DNA from: Mucilaginibacter_A sp050954285
GTDB lineage: Bacteria > Bacteroidota > Bacteroidia > Sphingobacteriales > Sphingobacteriaceae
Assembly (NCBI GenBank): GCA_050954285.1
Contig: JBPBPL010000007.1
Span: 124,001-188,000 of the forward strand
Direction of reading: 5' to 3'
Length of the DNA stretch: 64,000 bases
Part shown: one piece after another, positions 25,513 to 33,941 of the stretch
Numbering within the stretch: position 1 is the first letter of the stretch
How the letters are laid out: every line of letters begins with the position of its first letter
Program-made: the position numbers and the translations under genes
The notes under the pieces: model-generated
Databases searched by the model: none
Seen by the model: only the letters and a program-made list of their open reading frames with translations
What the model was told of the DNA's origin: nothing

Positions 25513-25544
25513 GAAACCTAAATTTTAGGTGCTAAAAGAAGTAT
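25513..25544 (-). repeat. Dispersed motif copy with palindromic tail
   Basis: The segment AACCTAAATTTTAGGT continues into GCTAAAAGAAGTAT. The tail is itself a palindrome, showing what the centre of a full palindromic element looks like. It lies between the TPR gene and the 89-residue gene. Confidence 0.75.
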
Positions 25545-25625
25545 CAGGAATCTCAATAAAGAAAAGTATTCGCTGCAACAAAGTTTAAAAGTGCTTGTTA
25601 TCCTCCCAAAACAAACTTTAAATTG

Positions 25626-25895
25626 ATGAATGCTTATCAGGAGAAATGGATTGAAATGTTTCAGGGTGCACATATTCCAAACTGGCAGGTAAAAGCAAGT
25701 GGCGAAGATGTGGAGATCCAGGTTCCAACAAATGTGGATTTGAAAATTTTGCGCGATAACTTTCCAGCAACAGTTGCGGCTATGTCGCTGGATATTGCCA
25801 TTCCGAAACAGCGTGTCAGGTTTGTGCTGCATAATGGTCAAGCTAATACCGATTATATTTTAAACCCCACGGAAGACGACCTTAACAAAGCCTGA
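25626..25895 (+). CDS. Small hypothetical protein, 89 residues
   Basis: Start at the ATG (25626); the frame also opens at a TTG three bases earlier. The sequence MNAYQEKWIEMFQGAHIPNW...VEIQVPTNVDLKILRDNFPATVAAMSLDIAIP alternates strands and helices, with no signal peptide and no motif that I recognise. The stop TGA shares its A with a dispersed-motif copy (25895-25908, tail GTCTAAATTT). About 165 bases separate it from the TPR gene. Confidence 0.55.
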   Translation: MNAYQEKWIEMFQGAHIPNWQVKASGEDVEIQVPTNVDLKILRDNFPATVAAMSLDIAIPKQRVRFVLHNGQANTDYILNPTEDDLNKA

Positions 25896-25918
25896 TACTT
25901 CTTTTATCGTCTAAATTT
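25895..25918 (+). repeat. Dispersed motif copy (TC form) with tail, starting on a stop codon
   Basis: ATACTTCTTTTATC followed by GTCTAAATTT. Its first base is the final A of the upstream TGA. Confidence 0.82.
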
Positions 25919-25940
25919 CCTTCTGCCTAAAACCAAAACT

Positions 25941-26939
25941 ATGAGCAGCATTTTCAAAACAAAAAACACTTTGCCTTTAAACAAACAGGTTGTGGTAATT
26001 ACTGGTGCATCCAGCGGTGTTGGCCGGGCTACGGCTTTGGAGTTTGCACGATACAGAGGCACTGTTATCCTGGCGGCGAGGCAGCAAAGCGAGCTGGAAG
26101 AAGTGGCTGCAATCTGCCAAAAACTTGGTGCAAAAGCATTGGCTGTTTCTACAGATGTTAGCAAGCAAGAAAGTGTTAGTGCATTGGCAAAAGCTGCTTT
26201 TGATTTTGGCGGAAAGATAGATGTTTGGGTAAATATTGCCGGCGTGGCCATTATGGGCGAGTTTAATGCCGTTCCATTAGCAGAGCATGAACAAGTGATT
26301 AAAACCAATTTGTTTGGTGCAGTTTATGGTGCTTATGCGGTATTGCCGTACTTCAAAAAACAGGAATCAGGTACGATCATCAACATGAATTCGGTTGGCG
26401 GATGGGTTGCCACGCCGTACAGTTTGTCTTATAGTGTAAGCAAATTTGGGTTGAGAGGTTATAGTGAAGCTTTGCGTGCCGAGTTATACCGTTTTCCGCA
26501 GATCCATGTCTGCGATGTTTTCCCTGCTTTTTTGGATACGCCCGGAACAAGACATGCCGGAAATTATATTGGAAAAGTTTTGAAACCCGTTCCACCAGTA
26601 TATGCAACCACAAAAATAGCCAGTATCATAGTTGGTTTGGCCGTTCATCCGAGGAATTCTGTTACAGTTGGTGCAGTGGCTTATTTGGTGCGATTAAGTA
26701 ATGCTGTATTGCCTGGCGTAGCCGAATATTTTATGGCAAAAGGACTGGAAACTTATATGAAAATAGGAGAGGATGCGCCAGTAACTTCAGGAAATATTTT
26801 GCATCCCACAGGTACTTACAATCAGATTTCGGGCGGATACACTTCCAAAACCATCACTCAAAAAAAGGTAAGTACAATAGCCGGAATTGCTGCCGCTGCA
26901 GTAGGGCTGGTGTTTGTAATAGGTAAAATCAGGAAGTAA
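25941..26939 (+). CDS. SDR oxidoreductase with C-terminal membrane anchor
   Basis: 332 residues. Classical SDR core: VVVITGASSGVGRATALEF (TGxxxGxG), VNIAGVA in place of NNAG, catalytic Ser in INMNSVGGW and YSVSKFG (YxxxK). After the core, about 70 residues lead to a C-terminal hydrophobic helix (IAGIAAAAVGLVFVIG) followed by KIRK, so the enzyme is probably held on the inner face of the membrane by its tail. Lipid or ketone reduction is a guess. Downstream of a small hypothetical gene with a dispersed motif between. Confidence 0.88.
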   Translation: MSSIFKTKNTLPLNKQVVVITGASSGVGRATALEFARYRGTVILAARQQSELEEVAAICQKLGAKALAVSTDVSKQESVSALAKAAFDFGGKIDVWVNIAGVAIMGEFNAVPLAEHEQVIKTNLFGAVYGAYAVLPYFKKQESGTIINMNSVGGWVATPYSLSYSVSKFGLRGYSEALRAELYRFPQIHVCDVFPAFLDTPGTRHAGNYIGKVLKPVPPVYATTKIASIIVGLAVHPRNSVTVGAVAYLVRLSNAVLPGVAEYFMAKGLETYMKIGEDAPVTSGNILHPTGTYNQISGGYTSKTITQKKVSTIAGIAAAAVGLVFVIGKIRK

Positions 26940-26947
26940 ATTATACT

Positions 26948-26961
26948 GGTAAAAGAAGTAT
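26948..26961 (-). repeat. Dispersed motif copy, GGTAAAAGAAGTAT variant
   Basis: It follows the SDR gene by 8 bases. TGCTTCTGTAAAAG directly after it is a degraded facing copy. Confidence 0.6.
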
Positions 26962-26978
26962 TGCTTCTGTAAAAGCCA

Positions 26979-27170
26979 TTAGCTAAAGTTCCAGAAAAAG
27001 CTTTTAATTAAAGTAGCATCAGTCATGTTAATCAATTCTGGATGTTTAAAGTGGGAAATCAGCAGGGTAACCAATACATTGATCCCGGCTAATGAGAAAG
27101 CAGAAACAGTAAGCAATCGTCTGTTTTGCTTAATTTTTGCATTTATCGTATCAATCAGTTCGTCTTTCAT
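26979..27170 (-). CDS. Small single-helix membrane protein, 63 residues
   Basis: ATG at 27170. A charged N-terminal amphipathic part (MKDELIDTINAKIKQNRRLL) leads into one membrane helix (TVSAFSLAGINVLVTLLI) and a short tail. No family recognised. A TATCTTTG element on the minus strand (27236-27243) could be its promoter -7 box, and TTCTACTACGGTAGAA (27194-27209) is an imperfect palindrome between that and the gene. Short ORF in an AT-rich region, so moderate to low confidence. Confidence 0.4.
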   Translation of the reverse strand: MKDELIDTINAKIKQNRRLLTVSAFSLAGINVLVTLLISHFKHPELINMTDATLIKSFFWNFS

Positions 27171-27662
27171 TGTTGTATTTTTAATAAAACATACTTCTAC
27201 TACGGTAGAAAAATATAGAAGTTATAATTTATTATCAAAGATACAACAAATTGTATGTATTGGTATTGATATATCAATGTTTAATCTGATTTGATGTGAA
27301 TATAGAAATTAGATGACAGAACAGATAAAAGATCGAATAAAGTTATCCGGCATATTTTAGTTCAATAAATTACAACAGAAGTATCAATCAAAAACTACCA
27401 TGCTTCTTTTACAATCTAAATTTGCTTGTTCAAATCTAACGGGTTAAACAGCAGCCGGAATGTATTTGCGATCGTCCGCAGAAAGCAAAACATTAATACT
27501 ACTCTTTATAGAATTTTTTTGAAAGTCGATAGTATGTTAATGATTTTAAATCTTTACCATTTTTATTTTTTGTCAGATGTGATGGCAAATGGCTCAATTT
27601 TTATGGCATAAAGAAGCACCTGCAAAACTAATTGCAGATGCTTCTTTTATCACCTAAAAATC
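27171..27662. other. Gene-poor spacer before pgi
   Basis: 492 bases without a gene that I can support. It holds the possible promoter of the 63-residue gene, a degenerate motif pair (27371-27385 and 27400-27412 with tail AATCTAAATTT) and the pgi terminator hairpin. A 61-codon frame at 27426-27611 has no coding character. Confidence 0.6.
27608..27651 (-). terminator. Hairpin formed by a dispersed-motif pair, probable pgi terminator
   Basis: ATAAAGAAGCACCTGCA (27608-27624) pairs with TGCAGATGCTTCTTTTAT (27633-27650) across a short AT loop. The minus-strand product ends in T-rich sequence. The tail ACCTAAAAATCT reaches the pgi stop codon. Confidence 0.7.
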
Positions 27663-29309
27663 TTAACGCCAGGTTTTATATTGATTGATCAAACCGTTGG
27701 TAGAAGAATCGTGTGCAGAAACAGATTCATCACCTTTCAGTTCTTTCTGGATTTTTACAGCCAGTTGCTTGCCCAGTTCCACGCCCCATTGATCGAAACT
27801 GAAAATATTCCAGACAATGCCTTGCACAAATATTTTATGCTCGTAAAAAGCAATTAAACTGCCCAACGCACGGGGTGTAATCATTTTTAGCAAGATAGAA
27901 TTGGTTGGCCGGTTGCCTTCAAAAACCTTGAAAGGAGCCAGTTTTTTGATTTCTTCATCGGTTTTGCCGGAAGCTTTCAGTTCCTCTTTTACTTCTTCTT
28001 CCGTTTTGCCGTTCATCAAAGCTTCTGTTTGTGCGAAAAAATTGGACAATAAAATCGGGTGATGCTCGCCGCTTGGATTATGGCTTTGTGCCGGCGCAAT
28101 AAAATCACAAGGAATTAATTTCGTTCCCTGGTGAATCAGCTGATAGAAAGCATGTTGACCATTCGTTCCGGGTTCGCCCCAAATAATCGGCCCGGTAGAA
28201 TAATCAACCAGATTGCCGTTGCGGTCAACATGTTTGCCATTGCTTTCCATGTCGCCTTGCTGAAAATAAGCAGCAAAACGGTGCATGTACTGATCGTAAG
28301 GTAAAATGGCTTCTGTTTGTGCACCAAAAAAATTGTTGTACAAGATGCCTAGCATTCCAAGCATCACCGGGATATTCTGCTCAAAATCTGTTGTCCTGAA
28401 ATGCTCATCCGCAGCATTTGCGCCGGTTAGCAACTCTTTAAAATTATCAAAACCAATACTTAAGGCAATGGACAAACCAATCGCACTCCAAAGCGAATAA
28501 CGGCCGCCAACCCAATCCCAGAACACAAACATATTTTTGGTATCGATGCCGAAAGCTTCCACCGCTTTGGAATTGGTAGAAAGTGCCGCAAAATGCTTGG
28601 CCACATCTTCATCTTTCCCGCCGCCTTTAATAAACCAGTCGCGCGCGGTATGTGCATTCGTCATGGTTTCCTGTGTGGTAAAAGTTTTGGAAGCCACTAA
28701 AAATAAGGTAGTTGCCGGATTCAAATCTTTTAAAATCTCTGTAATCTGTGTGCCATCCACGTTGGAAACAAAGTGTAGGTTCAGATGGTTTTTGTACGAT
28801 TTTAAAGCTTCCGTAACCATTACCGGACCTAAATCAGAACCGCCGATACCAATATTAACCACATCCGTAATTGCATCGCCTTTGTAGCCTTTCCAATCGC
28901 CGGAAATAATGGCGTTGGAAAAAGTTTCCATCTGCTGCAAAACCTTGTTTACTTCTTCCGTAACATTCTCGCCTTCAATGGTTAAAGGTTTGTTGGTTAC
29001 GTTCCGCAAAGCTGTATGTAAAACAGCACGATCTTCGGTTTCGTTGATTTTCTCGCCCGAAAACATCGCTTCAATTGCTTCTTTTAGCTTGCATTCTTTG
29101 GCCAGCTGGATCAGCAACGCCATCGTTTTATCATCTACCCGGTTTTTGGAAAAATCAAACAACGTATCTTCAAACGTGATGGACAATTTTTTAAATCGAT
29201 CCGGGTCATTTTTAAACAATTGCTTCATTTCCAGTTCGGCAACTTCCGGGAAATAATCCGACAGATAGCGGTAAGCTTCAGTTTCGGTAAAATTTATTTT
29301 TGGTAGCAT
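27663..29309 (-). CDS. pgi: Glucose-6-phosphate isomerase
   Basis: Interconverts glucose 6-phosphate and fructose 6-phosphate. 548 residues, the long bacterial/eukaryotic-type PGI. Visible signatures: NIGIGGSDLGPVM (sugar-phosphate binding), the PGI signature DWVGGRYSLWSAIGLS, active-site Glu region WGEPGTNGQHAFYQL with the His, and the second signature FDQWGVELGKQLA. ATG start at 29309. Single gene: the terminator-like hairpin follows and a 179-base spacer precedes it. Confidence 0.98.
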   Translation of the reverse strand: MLPKINFTETEAYRYLSDYFPEVAELEMKQLFKNDPDRFKKLSITFEDTLFDFSKNRVDDKTMALLIQLAKECKLKEAIEAMFSGEKINETEDRAVLHTALRNVTNKPLTIEGENVTEEVNKVLQQMETFSNAIISGDWKGYKGDAITDVVNIGIGGSDLGPVMVTEALKSYKNHLNLHFVSNVDGTQITEILKDLNPATTLFLVASKTFTTQETMTNAHTARDWFIKGGGKDEDVAKHFAALSTNSKAVEAFGIDTKNMFVFWDWVGGRYSLWSAIGLSIALSIGFDNFKELLTGANAADEHFRTTDFEQNIPVMLGMLGILYNNFFGAQTEAILPYDQYMHRFAAYFQQGDMESNGKHVDRNGNLVDYSTGPIIWGEPGTNGQHAFYQLIHQGTKLIPCDFIAPAQSHNPSGEHHPILLSNFFAQTEALMNGKTEEEVKEELKASGKTDEEIKKLAPFKVFEGNRPTNSILLKMITPRALGSLIAFYEHKIFVQGIVWNIFSFDQWGVELGKQLAVKIQKELKGDESVSAHDSSTNGLINQYKTWR

Positions 29310-29415
29310 GATCTAAGTTTTAATTTCAAAACTAAAAAGTAAATGTAAACTGTGCTTAAATTGTTCCAAATAGTTTTGGTTTGAAGCCAGAAAACCACAA
29401 TCATGATTTTTAGGT

Positions 29416-29429
29416 GGTAAAAGAAGCAT
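29416..29429 (-). repeat. Dispersed motif copy, GGTAAAAGAAGCAT variant with TTTTTAGGT tail
   Basis: It lies in the divergent spacer between pgi and the secreted hydrolase. The preceding tail (29407-29415) completes half of the palindromic unit. Confidence 0.75.
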
Positions 29430-29488
29430 CGGCTGGAGCATCGGCAATCAATTTTTGCTAATTTTAATTTTCCAATTATAACCTCGTT

Positions 29489-30364
29489 ATGAACCTTAAA
29501 TCCAAACTAATTTGTATCGCTTTGACGTGCTGTTTTTATGCACCTGTTTTTGCACAGACTCCAACCGTAATTCCGCTTTGGAAAAACGGTGCACCCGGTT
29601 TTGAAAATCTCCGCAACGAACCGGAGCAAGCCAAGGATTACTGGGTGAAACATATTAATAATCCATCGCTAACGGTTTATCTTCCTTCAAAAGAAAAAGC
29701 AACCGGCGCGGCCGTGGTGATTTGCCCTGGCGGCGGCCATAGTTTGCTCGTGATTGATGCGGAAGGAACGGAACCGGCCAAATTTTTGAATAGTTTGGGT
29801 GTAGCTGCTTTTGTATTGAAATATCGTTTGGCGCGGGAAGAAGGCTCGCCATACAAGCTGGAAAAAGTGATTGTGGAGGATGGCAACCGTGCCATGCGTA
29901 TGGTGCGAAGCCGGGCTGCAGAGTTTGGCATCGACCCAAAACGAATTGGCATGATGGGCTTCTCAGCAGGTGGCGAGGTGGTGGATGCGATTGCTTATGC
30001 ACCCGGAGCAGGAAACCCACAAGCGAAAGATTTGGTGGAACGGGCGAGTGCCAAGCCTGATTTTGATGTACTGATTTATCCTGGTCCGCTTGGTGTTCCT
30101 GATGTTATCCCGGCGGATGCGCCGCCTGCGTTTTTGCTTGCTGCAAACAATGATCCTTGTTGTGCTGTGCCGGTTGTGCAACTGTTGGAACGTTACCGTG
30201 CGGCGAAAGTGCCGATCGAGGCGCATATTCTGGCGCAGGGAAATCATGGTTTTAACATGGGAAACCGGTCGAATTTAAATTCAATCAAAACCTGGCGGCA
30301 ACGGCTGGCAGATTGGCTGGAGGATACTAATATTTTGCATCCGGGAGCGCATAAGGCGGAATGA
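29489..30364 (+). CDS. Secreted alpha/beta hydrolase (esterase / acetylxylan-esterase-like)
   Basis: 291 residues. Signal peptide with cleavage near YAPVFAQ-TP. VIPLWKNGAPG at the mature N-terminus and the fold fit the BD-FAE/Axe-like esterase group often found with polysaccharide metabolism. Oxyanion motif CPGGGHSLL, nucleophile elbow GFSAGGEV, acid in ANNDPCC, His in GNHGFNMG. The substrate is probably an acetylated or feruloylated sugar, an inference. A dispersed-motif core lies in the signal peptide (CCFYAPV). The convergent lipoprotein gene follows. Confidence 0.9.
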   Translation: MNLKSKLICIALTCCFYAPVFAQTPTVIPLWKNGAPGFENLRNEPEQAKDYWVKHINNPSLTVYLPSKEKATGAAVVICPGGGHSLLVIDAEGTEPAKFLNSLGVAAFVLKYRLAREEGSPYKLEKVIVEDGNRAMRMVRSRAAEFGIDPKRIGMMGFSAGGEVVDAIAYAPGAGNPQAKDLVERASAKPDFDVLIYPGPLGVPDVIPADAPPAFLLAANNDPCCAVPVVQLLERYRAAKVPIEAHILAQGNHGFNMGNRSNLNSIKTWRQRLADWLEDTNILHPGAHKAE

Positions 30365-30417
30365 GGATCAACTGGGTTGGCAAGTCCTAAAGACCGGAAG
30401 TTTGAAACTCGATGTTG

Positions 30418-30840
30418 TCATCTGCTTAAATCAACTTTTCGTCCAAACAAACCTCCAGGAGTTGCTACCGTAGGTGCAGTAACAGCAGCGTAGTGCGTTG
30501 TTAGATTTGTGATATGGCTCGCTTCTGTTACTCCATTTAAAGTAATGCCAAAAGCAGGAATCAGGATTGTCGTGTCTGAAGTTAATTGATAAGTCGAAGT
30601 ATCCAGTTTCAGCCCTTCTTTAATGTAAAGTTTACCGTCATTCCTGAAATCAAAATAATCACCTGTCTTACCTGTATAATTTGCTGGATGATTGCTTATC
30701 CCAACTCCTTCAAAAATGGAGTCGTTTAGCACGTTCCATTTGCCAAGAATAGTAGCGTTAATGTCAGCCACATCTTTCTTACAGGAAGTAAGAAAAAAAG
30801 CAATGATTGCTGTTAATCCAAATGAGGTGATGTGTCTCAT
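30418..30840 (-). CDS. Lipoprotein, lipocalin-like
   Basis: 140 residues from the ATG at 30840 (MRHITSFGL). The signal peptide ends in the lipobox FFLTSC-KKD. The mature part begins with a helix then GKWNVLNDSIFEG, FDFRNDGKLYIKEG and YQLTSDTTILI, matching the short lipocalin-like domain common in Bacteroidota lipoproteins (GxW start, beta strands). No enzyme motif. Surface or periplasmic role unknown. It converges on the hydrolase gene. Confidence 0.72.
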   Translation of the reverse strand: MRHITSFGLTAIIAFFLTSCKKDVADINATILGKWNVLNDSIFEGVGISNHPANYTGKTGDYFDFRNDGKLYIKEGLKLDTSTYQLTSDTTILIPAFGITLNGVTEASHITNLTTHYAAVTAPTVATPGGLFGRKVDLSR

Positions 30841-30888
30841 AATACTCAATTTAATATTATTAACAAATGTGCGTAGAAAAAAAGTATC

Positions 30889-31015
30889 GATAAAAACAGT
30901 ATTGGTTGTTTCGTAACAGTTTAACTTTAGGTTTTATAAAAGACATTACGAAGCAAACTGTCCATTCGCTACAATTTGTTACAAAAATTTCATACTGTTT
31001 TTATCAGCCTAAAAT
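30889..31015. repeat. Spaced inverted pair of the dispersed motif upstream of prfB
   Basis: GATAAAAACAGTAT (30889-30902) and ATACTGTTTTTATC with tail AGCCTAAAAT (30992-31015) face each other 89 bases apart in the 225-base spacer between the lipoprotein and prfB. Nothing else is seen in this spacer except the candidate -7 box. Confidence 0.78.
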
Positions 31016-31053
31016 TGATTTTCTGCGGATGACATCAGCCAAAACCAAATTTC

Positions 31054-31061
31054 TATATTTG
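31054..31061 (+). promoter_or_regulatory. Candidate Bacteroidota -7 element of prfB (TATATTTG)
   Basis: It matches TAnnTTTG and ends only 5 bases before the prfB ATG, which would give a near-leaderless transcript. No convincing TTG at the -33 distance. Confidence 0.35.
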
Positions 31062-31065
31062 CGGC

Positions 31066-32155
31066 ATGACAAAAGAACAAGTTCAAGACTTGAGGGATCG
31101 AGTAACTTCCCTGAGGAGGCATCTTTGACGTCGATACGAAATTATATCGCTTAAAAGAAGAAGAAGACATCACCCTGGCGCCAGATTTCTGGGATGATTC
31201 TAAAAAAGCAGAAAAAGTGCTGGCTTCCATGAAAAGCAAAAAAACGTGGACAGATGCTTTTAAAGCTGTAGAAACTTCGGTTGATGATACGGTGGTGATG
31301 CAGGAGATGAACCAATCCGGAGATGCGACCGATGAAGAAGCCAAAGAGCAATACGATTCTACTTTAAAACAGCTGGAAGACCTGGAATTTAAAAACATGC
31401 TTTCTGCGGATGAAGATCAGCTGAATGCCGTTTTGCAAATTACAGCAGGCGCAGGCGGAACCGAAAGTTGTGACTGGGCCAGTATGCTGATGCGGATGTA
31501 CACCATGTGGGCACAAAAACACGGTTACAAAGTAAGCGAGCAGGATTTTCAGGAAGGCGAAGTTGCTGGTGTAAAAACAGTAACGCTGCAAATAGAAGGC
31601 GATTTTGCCTACGGTTATTTAAAAGGCGAAAACGGCGTGCATCGTTTGGTGCGTATTTCTCCGTTTGATAGCAATGCCAAACGCCATACTTCTTTTGCAT
31701 CGGTTTATGTTTATCCTTTGGTAGATGATACGATTGAAATTGATATAAATCCGGCAGATATCGAGTTTGAAACTTTCCGTTCTGGCGGTGCCGGCGGTCA
31801 GAATGTGAACAAGGTGGAAACTGCCGTTCGTTTGTATCACAAACCTTCGGGTATCATCATTAAAAACCAGGAATCGCGTTCGCAGTTGCAGAATAAGGAA
31901 AATGCGATCCGTTTATTGAAATCGCAATTATACGAAGCTGAATTGCGCAAGCGGATGGAAATCAGCAATGCGATTGAAGGTGCAAAAATGAAAATTGAAT
32001 GGGGTTCGCAAATCCGCAATTACGTTTTGCATCCATATAAATTAGTGAAAGATGTGCGTACCAGTTACGAAACTTCTAACGCACAAGGCGTTTTGGATGG
32101 CGATCTGGATGAGTTTCTGAAAGCTTTTTTAATGGAGTTTGGCGGAAATAATTAG
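31066..32155 (+). CDS. prfB: Peptide chain release factor 2, with programmed +1 frameshift
   Basis: Recognises UGA/UAA stop codons. The gene starts at ATG 31066; 20 codons run into CTT-TGA at 31123-31128. Skipping T31126 joins the long frame (GAC at 31127), giving about 362 residues, the normal RF2 length, instead of a protein beginning at the internal Met at 31217. A Shine-Dalgarno-like GAGGAGG lies three bases before the slip codon, as in the known RF2 autoregulatory site. Domain features: the SPF stop-codon-recognition tripeptide (ISPFDSNAKRHTSF) and the peptidyl hydrolysis motif GGQ (GAGGQNVNKVETAVR). Ends in a strong inverted-motif terminator. Confidence 0.97.
31113..31129 (+). promoter_or_regulatory. 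RF2 programmed frameshift site
   Basis: GAGGAGG (31113-31119), CAT, then CTTTGAC (31123-31129). The internal Shine-Dalgarno, 3-base spacer and slippery CUU-UGA-C match the classic arrangement. Low RF2 lets the ribosome shift +1 and make more RF2. Confidence 0.95.
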
Positions 32156-32163
32156 CATATATA

Positions 32164-32211
32164 AAATGCTGTTTTTATCACACTAAAATTTAGTTGATAA
32201 AAACAGCATTT
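32164..32211. terminator. Bidirectional terminator made of a full palindromic dispersed element
   Basis: AAATGCTGTTTTTATCA + CACTAAA / ATTTAGT + TGATAAAAACAGCATTT: about 22 paired bases in a 48-base palindrome, between the convergent prfB and SirB1-type genes. It is the most complete copy of the repeat unit in the window. Confidence 0.85.
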
Positions 32212-32226
32212 CTATTTAAAAGGAAA

Positions 32227-33102
32227 TTATGAATGCGAATGCTCTTCACTCGCAATCATCAGCAATTCTGTTAATTCTTCTACCTTTTCTGTCAGGCCCG
32301 AATTTTCATAGGAACTGATTAAATTTCGTAAAATCCGTTTGATAATTTCCAGGTTGCTGCAAGGCTCGTAATACTGCTTTTCGGGTTTCAGGTTGAGCTG
32401 TTTTAAAAACATATCTACATCGCGTTTTCCAAAAATGAACCCTTTGTTAAATGCATTGATGTAAAACAAAATGCCGTTTTCTGCTTCCGGTTGCGCGCTT
32501 TCATCTACATAAGCCAAAATAAAGTGCTGCGGCAAATTCACTCCAAAAACCGGAATATCAAGTTTTTGCGCAATCACGGAATATATTACAGCCAGCGAAA
32601 TCTGGTTCCCTTTTTTCATATCCATCACTTGGCTGAGGTAGGAATTCTGCGGATCCTGATGGTTTGCTGTGTTACCGCTGAAACCATAAATGTTATAAAA
32701 AATATGGTTCATTAGCTTAACTTTTTCTACTGCACTGGATTCGTACAGCATTTGCAGCCAGATATCGCGTTTGATGGCTTCAATTTCGTTAATGATTTTT
32801 TGCTCGTCCAGATCCGGATATTGGTATTTATTGAGAATCAAGGCACCGCGCAGCAAATCAAAAGCACCACTTTGGCACCATAGTTTTAAATCGTTTTTAA
32901 GGTTGGAAAACTGGATTTCGTGTACTAATCCGGCAATACGTTCCTGCAAAAGCGGATCGAAAGCACTTTCCCAAGCTGTTTCTAAATGGCTGATCACTTC
33001 GGCACCATAAGAAAATAATTTTTGGTGCACGTGATTAAATATTTCCTGGTCCGGATCATCGAGTAATTTAACTAATGAGTTTATTTCTGTTGGATTGAGC
33101 AT
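32227..33102 (-). CDS. SirB1/transglutaminase-like domain protein with TPR-like tail
   Basis: 291 residues from the ATG at 33102 (MLNPTEINSL); the frame's upstream TTG adds eight residues. The SirB1 core is clear: MDMKKGNQISLAVIYSVIAQKLDIPVFGVNLPQHFIL (split here by family spacing), then YINAFNKGFIFGKRDVDMFL, and a helical C-terminus NLEIIKRILRNLISSY as in TPR-containing SirB1 homologues. The transglutaminase-like fold is probably non-enzymatic, as the catalytic Cys is not evident. Cytoplasmic; cellular role unclear. Shares the bidirectional terminator with prfB. Confidence 0.85.
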   Translation of the reverse strand: MLNPTEINSLVKLLDDPDQEIFNHVHQKLFSYGAEVISHLETAWESAFDPLLQERIAGLVHEIQFSNLKNDLKLWCQSGAFDLLRGALILNKYQYPDLDEQKIINEIEAIKRDIWLQMLYESSAVEKVKLMNHIFYNIYGFSGNTANHQDPQNSYLSQVMDMKKGNQISLAVIYSVIAQKLDIPVFGVNLPQHFILAYVDESAQPEAENGILFYINAFNKGFIFGKRDVDMFLKQLNLKPEKQYYEPCSNLEIIKRILRNLISSYENSGLTEKVEELTELLMIASEEHSHS

Positions 33103-33143
33103 AAAACCTCCGCGATTAAAAAGCAATTATTTCAAATATAAAT

Positions 33144-33151
33144 TATCTTTG
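33144..33151 (+). promoter_or_regulatory. Candidate -7 element (TATCTTTG) next to the methyltransferase start
   Basis: It matches TAnnTTTG and ends 4 bases before the ATG, so transcription would begin at or near the start codon. No clear -33 element. Confidence 0.3.
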
Positions 33152-33155
33152 GCTC

Positions 33156-33941
33156 ATGTTCAACTGGAGATTTGCGAGCGATTATATTCGGCATTATTTC
33201 ACCGCAAAAAACCGGCACGGCATCCATTCGCCTTTCGTGTATGAGCTAATTGATAATGTAATATACGATTTTGGTGCCAAAACAGAATATCTGCCAATAG
33301 AACAGATCCGCCAGCAGCTGCTGCAAAGCAAAACCAAAGTAACGGTGGTTGATTTGGGTGCCGGTTCGCACATCAATAAAAACCATATAAAAGAAGTACG
33401 CCAAATTGCCAAAAGTGCTTTAAAACCAGCACGTTTGGCACAGCTGATTTTTCGTTTGGTAGAGCATTTAAAACCAAAAAACTTGATTGAGCTGGGCACC
33501 TGTTTGGGTGTAACTTCTCTGTATCTGCATTTCGCAAACCCATCGGCACAATTAATTACCATTGAAGGCTGCCAGGAAATTGCTGATGTAGCAACCAAAA
33601 ACTTTCAAATTTCGGAAGCCAAAAACATTAATTTACAGGTTGGCAACTTTGATACTGTTTTACCAGGATTATTGGAAAAAGTTAGTCAAATTGATTTTGT
33701 TTTTATTGATGGCAACCATACAGAAGAAGCCACTTTAAGATATTTTAACTGGATTTTACCAAAAGCTTATGATAAAACCGTGATCATTTTTGATGATATT
33801 TATTGGAGCGAAGGCATGAAATCAGCTTGGAGAACAATCAAATCACATCCAGAAGTTTCGGTTACAGTTGATCTGTTTTGGATTGGCCTGGTTTTCTTTA
33901 AAAAAGATCAGGTGAAAGAAGATTTTAAGGTGCGGTTTTAA
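33156..33941 (+). CDS. Class I SAM-dependent methyltransferase (methyltransferase_24 type)
   Basis: 261 residues. The SAM-binding motif is LIELGTCLGVTSLYL with the acidic strand end LITIEGC; then FVFIDGNHTEEATLRYF (O-methyltransferase-like DGxH) and IIFDDIYWSEGM, matching the cytoplasmic 'methyltransferase 24' family. No signal peptide. Substrate unknown. Divergent from the SirB1-type gene, with a TATCTTTG element (33144-33151) right before the ATG. A dispersed motif begins one base after the TAA stop. Confidence 0.87.
   Translation: MFNWRFASDYIRHYFTAKNRHGIHSPFVYELIDNVIYDFGAKTEYLPIEQIRQQLLQSKTKVTVVDLGAGSHINKNHIKEVRQIAKSALKPARLAQLIFRLVEHLKPKNLIELGTCLGVTSLYLHFANPSAQLITIEGCQEIADVATKNFQISEAKNINLQVGNFDTVLPGLLEKVSQIDFVFIDGNHTEEATLRYFNWILPKAYDKTVIIFDDIYWSEGMKSAWRTIKSHPEVSVTVDLFWIGLVFFKKDQVKEDFKVRF

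Noticed and set aside
27426..27611. 61-codon plus-strand frame in the spacer before pgi
   Set aside because: No start context, no domain, AT-driven composition, and its end overlaps the pgi terminator hairpin.
30906..31154. 82-codon frame upstream of and overlapping the prfB start
   Set aside because: It is out of register with both prfB frames, covers a dispersed motif and the -7 box, and has no signal of a real protein. The RF2 leader reading explains the region better.
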